NCBI GenBank assembly: GCA_017562135.1
Contig: QEYB01000715.1
Coordinates: 186,001-250,000, forward strand
Direction of reading: 5' to 3'
Source of the DNA: Dipylidium caninum
Lineage: Eukaryota; Platyhelminthes; Cestoda; Cyclophyllidea; Dipylidiidae
DNA: 64,000 bases
Shown here one piece after another: positions 23,695 to 55,181 of this stretch. Every line of letters begins with the position of its first letter. The stretch's first letter is position 1. Under the pieces are notes generated by a model. That model made no database searches and had not been told where the DNA came from. It was given only the letters and a program-made list of their open reading frames with translations. Made by a program: the position numbers and the translations under genes.

Positions 23695-24898
23695 ATGTCA
23701 TTCGCGGAAAGAGTACAGAAGCTTGTTGAGTCTGCGACTGCAGGAATAAATCGCCTGACGCAGGTAGGAGTCAGTTGCAATAATGGTCTCCAAGTTGAGT
23801 GACGAAGTTTTCGGGAATCCCAGCAAAACAGTATATGACGAAACAACCGTGCGGTCATTCGCATCTGCTGATTTAACCTACAAACTTTGCACAAGCTTAA
23901 AGGAACACTTAGAAGTTATGCTGACCCCCAATGCCGGTGCGTTTAGACAACATCGGCAATGTGACTTATAAGGCGTTTGGAGTAGCAAACACATCTTTTC
24001 TTTCAGCAAGAAGGGCTACCAAAAAAGTTGCAGATGAATTCAATTTCTCCATGATGGACCTACAGAAGTCGGAGAAACTTGCAAATATCGCCAACGAATG
24101 TGCCGTCGACATGCCGGGAAGCGATTTATGTATGTTTTTCGTATGCGTGATTGGCTGCCACCTTGAACTCTTTCCATTTTCACATCTGACGTGAATATTT
24201 AGCTTTGATCGTGGTATCTGCACTCAAATACTTGATAGTAATGTTCTGTCTTTCCCTCTCTCCCCCCCCCCCCCCCTCCTTTAAGTCCACTTTAGGCTAT
24301 AACTGTAAGCTTTTCCTTTTCAGCTGTGATAATTTCCTCCTGTGCATCAGCATACTCGAACTTGGGTAAATCGGAACGAGAGTTTGCAACGCTCGTCAAA
24401 ACAGGTTTACTTTCCGTCATTGACGACTTCTTAACTTCCTATTGGCCAGAGGCACAGGTATTGACACCTGAAAGTGTAGATATTGTGGCATGTTATAAAT
24501 TAGTTTGCTGGTCGATTGTGTACTTTTCGGCACTGTTGCATGATAGGGGTTATTTTGACTTTGTCAAATCTCAGACCGAGGTTCTGCCTCGCCTCCCTAG
24601 TTTGTAAATAGCGTGAAGACAGATGCTTACGATGAACGATTAGTGCGATAGTAGTGTAACAGTGAATTTTTAGCGAGGCATAACCCATCGCAATAACAAA
24701 GGTCAAAACGCCTATGGCATATATGTGCTTTTTAAGTAGAACATTTTAATGTGTCTTTGGCGAGTTGCCTAACCTGTGTACGAATACTAGTGTTTGCCAC
24801 TTCGTGTTGGTTTTGAATTGACAAGTCTGGTTTTAAGAAGGGAGTTTGTGAACTTTCGAGTATGCACAGTGTGTGTGTGTGTGTGTGTGCGTGCGTGC

Positions 24899-24932
<34 letters not shown>

Positions 24933-27594
24933 ACACAATGAGATACTGGGAGTGGATTGTCTTTATTATTATTTCTTCAATAGAAGGAGCGTCGCAAATT
25001 GGACCTTTTGCGCATTGACTACGATTGGGCACGTAACGGGAGAAAGAATCAAGTAGTGCGTGAATCCCAACTATACCTTGTCTCCTCTGAGCCGGTCTAC
25101 ATTGGCTTGGCGACCGTGGAGAGCTCAGTCGCACCAAAAGTGGCACAGGATACTGGCATTAACGGCCGCCGCCTACCACCGAGTGCTCTTTGTGCGAATG
25201 CACTAAGTGGGTAGAGGAGGAGACGATGCTTTAAGATGGTATAGTTGAAAGTAATTACGACCTCAGTGGGCAACTTGCGGGACTTAGTATATTAATTGCA
25301 GGTGGAATGAGCACTGCGGCACTTACAGAGAGGCGAAGATGTGTAACGTTTATTTCTTCGGTATGCTCATCCTTATGGCTACCAGAGCGTGTGTGTGCTC
25401 GCAGCCTCTCCTTGTCTCGACTGGTATTACCGTCACAGATGAGTGAGTGGATGCGTGAATGCTTTAGGGTTGCTTAAAGCCGGTTTGTGTGCGACGGAAA
25501 AGCCGTTGTCCCGTTACCATTGCTTTGTTTTCTTGCCTGCCACGTATCCTATGACCTCCATTACCACCTATTTCATTTGTGTCCAGGACGAAAATAAGGT
25601 CGCCAAGGCGAAGGAGGAGTTTGATCGACAACTCTACTTGACTCAAATATTGCTTAATCATTGCGAGACAACAAGGGTGCGTTTCGTATTGCTCCGGTCT
25701 GTGTGGCTCTACTCTTAGGTGTATTTGTGTGCATCTGAGGTGAAATCAATTAGACCGTACTTATCATTATGTACGTGTATGGTCCCGCTGCCCCCCCCCC
25801 CCCTTAAGTCAAGGCCGGCGAGAATCGGAGGCGCTAGGACTTTTCAACTTATTCGCAAGGATAAGTTTCTTTGTGTTGTCATGACCGTTTAGTTTAGACT
25901 TGGTCCATCTTCTGCGTCATCTACTTCACCTGGTCACCTTAGACGGTTTTGTTTGAGTCCACCGATATCTCAGCTGTTTAAACACTGTAGTGTAGTGTTC
26001 GGTCTCTGCAAATTGAGGTTACTGCCTGCGTAGGGGTGATAGGTGTCAGTTTGCAGTTGTGTTTCTTATGCTGTGCAGACTGAAGTCGGACGTTCTGGAT
26101 GAGGCCGTAGATGAAAGGTTGAATTGGTTGATCGCTAAGAGGAGGCAAATTTGAAATTGAAATCAACTCATGCGGACATGAGTGAGATGGTCAGAAGAAG
26201 GACGTTGGGCTGTGATGATTTCGGCCGACGTTTCGGAAAAACCAGAGTCACGATGTGTTGAGCGGAAGAATAGATGGTTGACCTTCAAATGTCCGACCGC
26301 GCGGTCATGCCCACTCGGGAGTTGCTGAGATGGTCTCCACTGGAGAGAAGTTACTTCATCAGTGGAGTATTTCCTCGGATTGTCGTTGCAGTGGCTCGGG
26401 TGTATTTGATGGGAAGTGATAAAGGAACAGAGAGACTGATTTCAGTGAATAGAATTGGTAGATTTTGGAGAAAGTGGATTATTGGGTGGTCTGAACTGTG
26501 GTGTGTCAACATTATTCGCCTCCTTGGGCAGTCAGTTGGTGGCAATTTTCGCTTTTGGCGTTTGCTTGTTTGTTTGTGGTGCTAGTGGGCCAAAATACCG
26601 GGGCGAGGCTGTCTGGCGGTTTTGTGTGTCACTTTTCCTACCAGTAAAGATGACTCGGGATGCTTTATTTTGAGGTAAATCACACCATGCAATTTCTGTA
26701 GGAGAGGATCGCGCGCAGCCTGCTGGAGATGGCGATGGCCCAGTGGCGGCACTTTGAGCGTTGCGAGGAGGTAATGCGTTGTCTGAACGGCGAGATCAAC
26801 GAGGAGTATTTTGCACAGTGATGCTGCTGTTCTATCCGCACTCAAGTAGTCAAGTAGTTCTTTTCGTTAAATATTTTCCTCTCCAGTCCCCTCGTTTTAC
26901 CGTCATTATTAATTCTCCTTTCCTTCTCCATGAAATCTCTTATGGCAAAAAATTGGACTTTTCCATTTTGCGAAGCTCGCGTCCCTGTTCCGTGGTTGTT
27001 TGCGCACATTTAAAGGATGACGGGGGTGGGGAATAATGTTGCACTCCGGTAATGCCAAGCCCTGCTTCACTACGGTTCTGCATTGAAATTATGTTAAACC
27101 TGAATGATGGCTTGGGCCTTTCGGGGTGCACTGAGCGCTGGACGTGCGACTTCCATCATAGGGGGGGCAGTGGCGCGGTGGTCGGTTGGGTCTGAGGTCT
27201 CTAAAATGCACTTCTTCGTATTTGGAGGGAACTTTTGCGCGGAAGACGTGGAAAGTGCACAACCACGGAACGGGGAGGGGTGTTGTCGGGCTCGCCTGGC
27301 GCATGGTGGAAGAGAGGGCTAGTAGCAGTTCCACTTCATGGAAGTGACTTGGGGAGAACGGAGTCTTCGGCATGCATTCAAAAGCGCCATGCGAAAGCAA
27401 TCCCGTGCTTAGAAGACTGATAAGCAGGGGACAACTGGCTGCGTGAACTTCTTTCCCTGCACGTGCATTAGGGGTTGAGCGAGGCGATCGCACTAGTTTA
27501 TCTCACCTCCGTTGACGAGGAGTTCGAGCCCGATTACCTGCTGTTCGGAGTGGTTACTGCGGAGGCGGAGGCGGATGCGGATGCGGTGGCATAA
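23695..27594 (+). CDS. Endophilin-type BAR-domain protein without SH3 domain
   Basis: Eight exons are joined in consistent phase: 23695-23763, 23795-23936, 24007-24129, 24324-24457, 24984-25052, 25587-25676, 26702-26770, 27472-27594, giving about 272 aa. The order of segments follows endophilins: an N-terminal helix (AERVQKLVESATAG), LKEHLEVMLTPNA (compare the QPNP region), a mid-domain stretch with YSNLGKSEREF and VIDDFL, KERRKLDLLRIDYDWAR (compare the basic RRLD segment of the BAR domain), KAKEEFDRQ, and a last helix with AQWRHFERCEE. BAR dimers bind and bend membranes in endocytosis or autophagy. The model ends in an acidic AEAEADADAVA tail. No SH3 domain was found in the 3 kb downstream. 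The last exon is the least certain. Intron 1 is only 31 bp. The ATG is 11 bases after a TTTCAG acceptor. Exons 1-4 lie in inverted copy 2. Confidence 0.72.
24262..24276. repeat. Poly-C tract in BAR gene intron 3
   Basis: This run of 15 C is the counterpart of the poly-G run at 523-536 in inverted copy 1. Confidence 0.9.
24869..24932. repeat. GT/GTGC microsatellite in BAR gene intron 4
   Basis: This is about 64 bases of alternating purine-pyrimidine sequence: (GT)n, then GTGC units, then (GT)n. It lies just right of the last base that can be compared between the inverted copies (24786). It produces spurious His-Thr and Val-Cys reading frames. Confidence 0.9.
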
Positions 27595-30500
27595 GGGTGC
27601 ACCGAGGTGAGGTGGCAGTGGGCTTTACATCCCCTGCACATAGTAATGCACGTAGGAGTGGTGCGGATGATTTTAACGAGAGTCGTGTGGAGTACTCGTG
27701 CTCTCGTGGGGCCGCAACGCCCACCGAGGGAGCGTGTTTGTGCCACCAGTGGCCAGTAATTTGCGCATCACCGTGGCGATTTGACGTGGACGACGAGGGG
27801 TCCTGTACTCTCCACCACGTGACCGTCTCGAGATGGACTTTGGGGTGGCCGACACTACATCTACCTCGTGCTGCAAATCCTCCCTACATGCGCACCATCG
27901 ACGTTTGTGAAGGCGACATAAGCGTTGTCTGGCCGTCGTTGTCATCCGTCCGAGGAGGTGGACATTGCGAACTGGCAGGTGACACGGGTGCAATCAAACA
28001 CGTGTATCACGCTGATGGTTACCTCACTCATTCGAGCGGTAAACCGCAGAAAGTGAAGTCTTTTGTAAGAAGAGGTGGGATTTGATTGACTCGCCCGAAC
28101 TGAGTTGCAATTGAACTTGGTGCGGCGGGTACCGGCGAGATGGACCACACAGCAGTCCCGACTCACTACTTTTCAACGGGGTTCTTCAGTCCCCCGTGCA
28201 GGATATTCTCACTCCTAGGTCAGAGTTATTTGCCAATTGATAGGGTTGGGGGGAAGAGCATTCGTTGGCAAAGCGAGACACTTCGCGTTGCAACTTGGCG
28301 GTGTACGAAGCGAGGTAATTGAGTCCGAAGGCGATCCACTGTCGGGAAGATATTTCATCCGCGGTAAGTGAAGTGCGAAGAGGGCCCCCGATGGTGGTAA
28401 CTGTGTGATTAACAGATATGTGATAGGCGCACCTCTTCGGATCACTTCACCTCTGACAGGCGCCCTGGTTCACACGCCGGTGGGAGGTGTTGAGACCCGA
28501 TTGAGCTGGACCGCCCGTCTATTTTATAGCTAGTGAAGCAGGACGCAACGCGGCCACATTCACTTAGTCCTGCCGATTGCACGTATTCACAAGTACTAGC
28601 AAGCGCATTGCATAAATGTGCGAGACATGAGGAGAAAATGAGCAGCGGGGAAGTCGCTAATTTTATCTCGCTGTCGCATTGATTGCCATGTCTTTGCGCT
28701 GCAAAATCCCCGGGTGTATGGTCAAAATCCGAGGTTTTATTGAAGGCCGAAATTGACCCTATGAAACCTTGAAAGGCCCTCAGCAAGCCAAAACGTTAGA
28801 TTGTATACTTGCACAGGGGTAATGCAACACCCTGTCCATCCGAGCAGGACTTAGGCCGGGAAGTCTAACTGATCGAACAATTTTGTGCTTAGCAAAGTAG
28901 ACTGAAAATGCGATTCCCTGAGAAGTCATATAATGCCAACGAGGTCTTTCTTGCTTCAATTAAGGGCCTCTACCGTCTGCTCACCCGCTTTTCTGTATTT
29001 TCGAGTGTTCAGGAGGAAGGAATCCGCAGAGCGTAACTCGGTAAGGTGATTGGAATTGGGGAAGTGAGGTTGACCTGCTGAGGCCGATTTGGTTGGAATC
29101 CTCCTCCACCAAATTCAACCAGAACGTCGCCCACCATCAAATAATTGAGCTATAGACTAGCTAGTGCCTCCTATTTGCCACTGGTTCAGGGCGTTTTTGG
29201 CACAAATGGAGGAGGGAGACCTCCGGCGCACCTGCAGCATTTTGTCAGTTGGTCCACCGTGAATGCCAGGATTATTGCCACTTGGATAGGAGATGAGTAA
29301 ATCCTCGCTGTGTAGATTATGACGGTAATAAGTATTTTAGCAGATCTTGCGGAGGTGAACCGTTTCATGGGGGAACGGTTGATTCAACTGCTCGTAAACA
29401 GCGTAGGCAACGGTCAACGAAAGTAGCGATGTCAAGGAAGATCTGATACAACTAACAGAAGATTGTCGAAAGGACACCAGGTAGGGGGGGCGGGTGGGGG
29501 AGTTCCCAATCAGTGAGTTTTACGCGATCCTCTCAGGGAGAGCGCTGACAAAATTTACCGAGTGCTTTAAACTGGGTGATTATGAGGCTGGTTACCAATG
29601 CCAAAAGTACTTTTGAGTGGGCATCGCGAGAGCAGTGGAAGGGAATTTCAGCTCGGCAGCTTCTCCAGTAGACGCTGAGAAGCAGCAAACCTGAGTACAC
29701 ACAGGATTGTACATGGGTCTTCGTGAAAACGGCAGCTCCATGATATGCCATCCACTTTGCACTGGCAACACGTTTTTCACGTCCTCTAATACATTGCGAG
29801 CTCGATGACCCATTTGAAGGGGACCTGTCCTTCATTAGTTTAGAGACACTCTCGTCCATTCAACAAAGAGGGACTGACGGATTTCTCGGGGTGCCTTGGG
29901 CAACCTCAGTCGATCGAGCGCCCAAAATGACCATCGGAGGAGGATAGGTGAGGTGCCAGAGGCTGGACCACCCTTTTTTAGGCGTCCCCGTTGAACCAAC
30001 GCCGCGTGTGTGCCAATGCTACCTGAAGGAGACCATCTTTCGAGAGCAAACTGGTGAAATCTTTTTTGATATTTGAGTAGTATGAAACCCAAGTGGATAA
30101 ACCGCAATAACGATATTTAGGGGGACTGAAGTCGCCTGGACAACTCTGTCTAGAACGGTAAATGCGAGCAGGGAGCGAATAAAGCTACAGAGCCTTTGCG
30201 CACAAAGGTGGGCACTGGAGAGTAATTCAACGATATCTCCTCATAGGGAGGCGTTATTCTTCGCTTACCCCATCACTATGGCGTTACCAGCGATCTCGGC
30301 TTATAACGCAACATCTTCTGCGAGTTGCAGTTCCATCTCCCCTGCGAAATGGCCACATGCTACGTGGGCACGATTGAACTTCCATGCAGATGTTCCACGT
30401 AAATTGCCTGCAACCCAACGCTTTCTCCCGCACACCGTAAGGTGGTGGATGTAACGCGGAAATGAAGGCGATATTCGTAGAGGTAGGAGAGGATTCTGCC

Positions 30501-33500
30501 GCCGTCAGTGTTCCTACCTCTGAGTATCGGTGCCCTCACGTCTGTTACAGCTCTCCGACCCCACACCTGTTGACGTCCATTAGGTGGACAAGTTTACAAC
30601 TTGGGAAACAACCCGTGCGCCACTTAGGGTGTGGTCGCGCCCGGCACAAGTCCTCAACTGATGCGATGCACGCAGACGGAGCAGCCAGTGGTGGGGCCTG
30701 CTCCGCAAATAACTCCGGTTACTCTCAAAATCCCTGCCATCACCCTGGGCACAAGCTTGGTGGACAGTTTGTACCTAACGAAACAAGACAGCCACACTCA
30801 ACACACCACCCTGTACCCTCACGCTATTTCTCCAAGCATCACATATGGGACGAGGCGGGACCGCTGACACTCCTATCGTTTTCTCTACTATCTACCCAAC
30901 TTTGCCCCGAAACGTTGGTCGTTCTATTCGAAATACCATAGCTGTGACAGTGGATGCCCCTCCCCTAGTCCTTGATAGCTCAGACGAAAGAACAGGAGTG
31001 AATCTTTACCAAATAAAAGGGTACGCAAAGTCGAATGGGCAACTGTAGGCTAAAACGAAGCTTATTTGTTAAGTCCAGGGAACGTAAAGTATAAGTGTGT
31101 ATTGTGAAGTACATCAGTTTCTGTCCGTTGGTCGACGGCGGTCCGTATGGTCCTCTGTGATTCGGGGCAAAATCCTCCATTTCGTCACACGCATCCTGTG
31201 CCGGAAGCCTCTCGCTGGGGCCTCGGGCCTCGAGACGTGGCCAAAATTGCGCAACGCTGCACAGTTTTAACTGCGCGATTGTAGCAATGATAAGCGTCCA
31301 CGAGGAGCCCACTTCAACATCTTCCTCTGTCATCTACAAGAGGGGTTATGGAAGCGGTTGCGACGGTGGAAGTTCTTCTCCCCCATGCCTTTATTTCCTC
31401 GCCGCGTCTGTCGTGCCTACTTTTTGTCTTCCACAATGACTCCCACGCCCTGTCTGTAGTCTTTTGACCTTTCTCCATGTTAGCAACCGTCTTTCGATGT
31501 CGAAATTGGCCGAACGCCTTGGCTAAGATATCCTGGCGTGGTCACTTGCGCCCATGTAGAGTGCTATGTGGATTAAAGAGTGGATGCAACCAAACGGATG
31601 GCAATTAATTACAGGAATAACCTTTCACGAGGCCTCTGCGACTCCTCGAGTGTACGTTTGTCCATTTACTGCCCATAAATCATCTGAAAAGCGTAAGATT
31701 TGTAGTGCTTCGTTTCTTCACCTTCCTTCAACGCCTCTTGTGAATGAAAATAATAACAAATTAACACACAGCTGCTACTTAATCAGAGCCCCTGGTAGGG
31801 TTTCTGAACTCGTAAACCATAAGCAAATGCACCGCAAATACGATGTACGGCATTCTGTGTCGAGAGCGACTGTGTCTCGGCCTCTCCGGGCGGCGGGCGA
31901 CCGAGTCGGAGCGCCGGCTCTTCCTTTCACTCGCAATAAGTCATGCCCGTATGCCAGGAGGTTTGCTCGCATCGGCCCACGGGCTACAATGAAGGTCGAA
32001 AAGCCGAATGTATACGGGAAATAAGTACTGGTTTGCCGCGATGTGTGCAGAATGAGCAAAATCGGTTTGGGGGCGGGGCGGGGAGGGGGCGGTTGCCGTA
32101 CAGTAAACGCGCAGATTGGTGACTGTAGAAGCCTTTCGACAATGAACCGAGGCCTATACTTTCATTGGTCTCCTTGCCAGATAAGCATGAATAAAAGGCA
32201 CAGTACTCTGCTCTCTGCTCCCATGGATTGAAAGCGAGTTTGGCATTTTGGTGCATCTGCGGGTCGCGACTTGGTCTCCGTCCCTTTTCACATTGATGCG
32301 ACACCCTGCCCCCTCCAGCCGAATTATTACAAGTTAAGAAGTGACTCGGAACGCTACAGAAGACGGGGAGTATTTTGAAGCGAGTCCTAAAGTGGAGCTT
32401 TTAATCCACAATTTTTACGTGTTTTTGTTTCCCCGTACTTCTCACCGACGCCGTCATTACAACTATAAATTTCTGCCTGAATTATAAATCTTCCCAATAT
32501 TTCGGAGTTGTTTACTGTTGTCCAGATCAAACTTTACGTGTTTTGGCGATTTAGTAGTTGTGTTACCATCGCTATAGCCAAAGGGGGAACAATAGGATTG
32601 GCGAAACGCGGATGGAGCAAGGAAATTGCGAAGAGGCATTTTGGCGAAGGCCACCGTACTGGTCGGCGTTTCCTAGGCGAACGCAGCCGCACATCCGGTC
32701 GTCCACACAGATCATCTGCTCCTTGGGGCTGAAAATCTCATCTCATCTCCAGTTGGAATCTCCGGCAGGCATGAATAGACGCCATGTTGCTGACCTATTC
32801 ACAAGTGCTCGCGGGGAGGCGGTCGCATCCACGGCCTCGCCAATTGTGGATCCTCTCAGCCACAACACCGGATCTCGATTTCTTCTGCTACCACCTCAGT
32901 CTGCTTGTTTCTTAAATTGGTGAAGTGGAGCCTTGGCAACCAACTTTCGGGAACTAACACGAGCACACGATCCCCTGGGACTCCCACGCCCCTTTTGGGG
33001 TAGATGAAAATACCAGGCAGCAGTGATCACCTAGCGTATCTACTTCCTTCCTCTTTTGACTTGTCAATCAACCGTGTGAGTCAGCATTCTACCCCCGTGA
33101 ATTTTCTGCTCTGGTAGCAAATACCATTTGTCTAACCTTTTCTTGCCAGCGGATTGAGAGAAAATTTTAAGAATTGGCAAACCCCCACTCCCCCCACCCC
33201 TTGGCGCGCTGGCATCTCTTCGTCGTTAGAGAAAGTATCCGTAGCATCTCGCGCACTTTATGCCTTGGAGTGACGCAAAATGGCGCATTGAATCAAGTAA
33301 ATATTTATCAAAGTACAGTTGAATGTGCATTCGCGGTTCGGCAGCGGTTCTGCTCCTTGTCGAGCCAATCACCCCTGAACCCCTCTATCCGCTCATGGCC
33401 CCCCTTGCACCACCTCCTCCCTAGCGCGGCACCCAAGGTCTGCGGCTAAGCTTCCAGCTGACTTACCTTGCCAACTTGTTTGCCTGCATGTTGCCATTAC

Positions 33501-34878
33501 ACGGCGGGAGGAAATACTATTCCGTCGTTCCGCCCACGCGGAGGTGTGTGTAGGCGCAGGACCGCCTGGAAGGGCCCACCGGGCGCCTCAAAAATGCCTC
33601 GTGAATAGCCCGACACCAGGGCTCCCCATCGGCCTCCTCGGCTTCTTCGAGTTTCCTCAGGTAAAGGCGTATCGTATGCGTAAATCTGTGCCAGTTGCGC
33701 CTAATAATTGCGATCACAAGGACGACGTAATATCAGTGTGAATTTTGCGTAAATGCGGAAGAGATGAGCTAGAACTCGCACAATAGAAAACCTTCTCAGT
33801 GTATCCCTTAAAAGTCTAGTGTTTAACGCCATCACGCATTTACCCAGTTCTGCGAGCATGTTGTTGGTGCAGTTTAATGAACTTCCTTTCAGTCTTCTTC
33901 AATAAATACTGGAAATTTATAACCTTGACGACCGCCCTCAATTCTTCCTTCCGCTCTGGCATCACTAAAATGAATTTGCCTAAGGTGTGTCGCCTAGGAA
34001 GCTAGAGGGGCTTCCAAATAGTGTTCATTAGCACAGAATGGCATTTGTCGACTTAGATTAATGTACTTAGGTCTGTAGATGAAATGACTACCCTTAGGGA
34101 ATGTCCGAGGTTGTCTGTAGACTAAATTGCATGCTGTTAACGGTCTTTGGTAGACAGAATTTTCAAAGTTCCAAGTCAGATTATCTTCCACTGATAATAC
34201 ACTCCTTTGAGAGAATGACAATGAGGTCTGGTGGTCATGTAAATAAATGTCAAAAAATCATTACGGTAAGAGGTGGGTCAGGCTCAGTGATGAACTTCAT
34301 ATCTCAAAGGGCCCCCCAGTAGAACTTGGGTAGATGATAGGGCTGTGAGGATTTCTCGAGCGTAGCAAAGTGTTAGGATGTCGTAGCAAAGTGAGAACAT
34401 TCACCTACATTACAATGAGTGTGGAGATTAAATAAGAACGAATGACACTGTGACGAAGAAGCGCACAAGTGGTGGAGTTGGTGGGGGGGAAGGGGGCGAA
34501 AATAACAGGAAGTGTGAACAGGGTAGTCTAGACTATGCACAACATAGCGCCGACAGTCTGAGGTGGAGGGTATGTCGTGTTTATAAAAATCATCGCGGTA
34601 CCGTCGCCGATAGGCGAATCAGGCAGGCGTGGAAAACTCCTCGCGTGCACGCCGTCTCGCTCCACCGCTTCACATGCGCCAGTCAACGCGCCGGCGAATG
34701 TCTGCAGTCCACCCACACCCTCCCAGCCAATCAGGGCGCAGCTCGCACCTGATAGGCCGAGACACTCTCGTAAGGTTGTGCCTCCATACGAGCCACTGTA
34801 AATCAATTCGTCACTCCACTTTGCATGCATACGCCATCGCCGAGGTGATTCTGCTGTTGTTCCTTGGCTCTAGAGTGG
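27595..34878. other. Large intergenic region between BAR gene and PKG
   Basis: This is 7.3 kb without a recognisable gene. Many open frames of 60-160 codons occur on both strands and overlap each other, as expected in GC-richer sequence, and none shows a known domain. The frame at 27597-28085 directly follows the BAR gene stop and is probably 3' UTR. An exon-like frame at 30628-30870 is listed separately. Confidence 0.5.
30628..30870 (+). other. Possible exon of unknown gene (Pro/Thr-rich frame)
   Basis: After an acceptor-like CACTTAG (ending 30627), a frame of about 80 codons opens in phase 0. It encodes a Pro-, Thr- and Gln-rich low-complexity sequence beginning GVVAPGTSPQ and ends in TGA. 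An overlapping 159-codon frame (30462-30941) and another at 30845-31048 are also open. I recognise no family. It may be a terminal exon of an unknown gene or chance. Confidence 0.2.
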
Positions 34879-54626
<19,748 letters not shown>

Positions 54627-55181
54627 CCCAGCTTGTCCCCGCCCCCGAAACGCCACCACCCCCTTCCTTGCCGCATTCAGATCCATTCAGCGCCAAGGTC
54701 TTGCCCTCAGAGCTTGTCTGCTATAGTCGCTCCCTCTCTCCCTCACCCCCCCCCCAAACGCCATCGAAAGCCCGACACAGCCACGCCTCACTCTCCTCCC
54801 CTCCCCCTTCCCCCGATTCTGGTGCACACCAACCCGCCCGCACTGCGGAAACCTACCTTCTCCGATCGACGCCCCCCTCCAGCAGACCGCGTTAGCACGC
54901 GTCATGCCCCTCCTTGAACAATGTACAGACTGAAGTAGTGCGACCCAATGCTATTTTCTGCCACCAAACCAAGTATGTTTCAGACTAAATATTTATACAT
55001 TCAACATACCAATATTGGCCATTGTTTTGGAGATGGGTTCGGCGGCCACATCAGACTTCCAACCTACTTAAACTGAATGAGCAAGCATTATGTATTTTGC
55101 ATCAAAATAACGAAAGTGTAAAGGAGAAGCAATTGTACAGCAGTATTAATGATGGGGTTTATAAGCACGACGTAGGGGTAT
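54627..55181. other. Convergent intergenic region PKG / NUP93
   Basis: This is 555 bp between two converging stop codons. It is strongly C-rich from 54627 to about 54910, then AT-rich. It probably holds both 3' UTRs. No canonical AATAAA was noted. Confidence 0.6.

Larger units (their letters stand above)
18952..24786 (+). repeat. Large inverted duplication, copy 2 (right)
   Basis: This matches copy 1 (1-6115) in reverse complement. The left boundary is sharp at about 18952, where the two sequences become unrelated. The right boundary cannot be set, because copy 1 is cut by the window edge at the base that corresponds to 24786. The copy spans the 5' flank and exons 1-4 of the intact BAR gene. 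No target-site duplication or terminal repeat could be identified at the visible boundary. Confidence 0.9.

Noticed and set aside
24732..25146. His/Thr-repeat proteins on the - strand
   Set aside because: They are translation of the GT/GTGC microsatellite; the composition is explained by the repeat.
27597..28085. 162-codon frame directly after the BAR gene stop
   Set aside because: It begins without an ATG, has no recognisable domain and no SH3 motif, and overlaps an open frame on the other strand. It is most likely 3' UTR in GC-rich sequence.
31566..32024. 152-codon frame on the + strand
   Set aside because: It has no domain, splice context or plausible composition, and an overlapping antisense frame is equally open.
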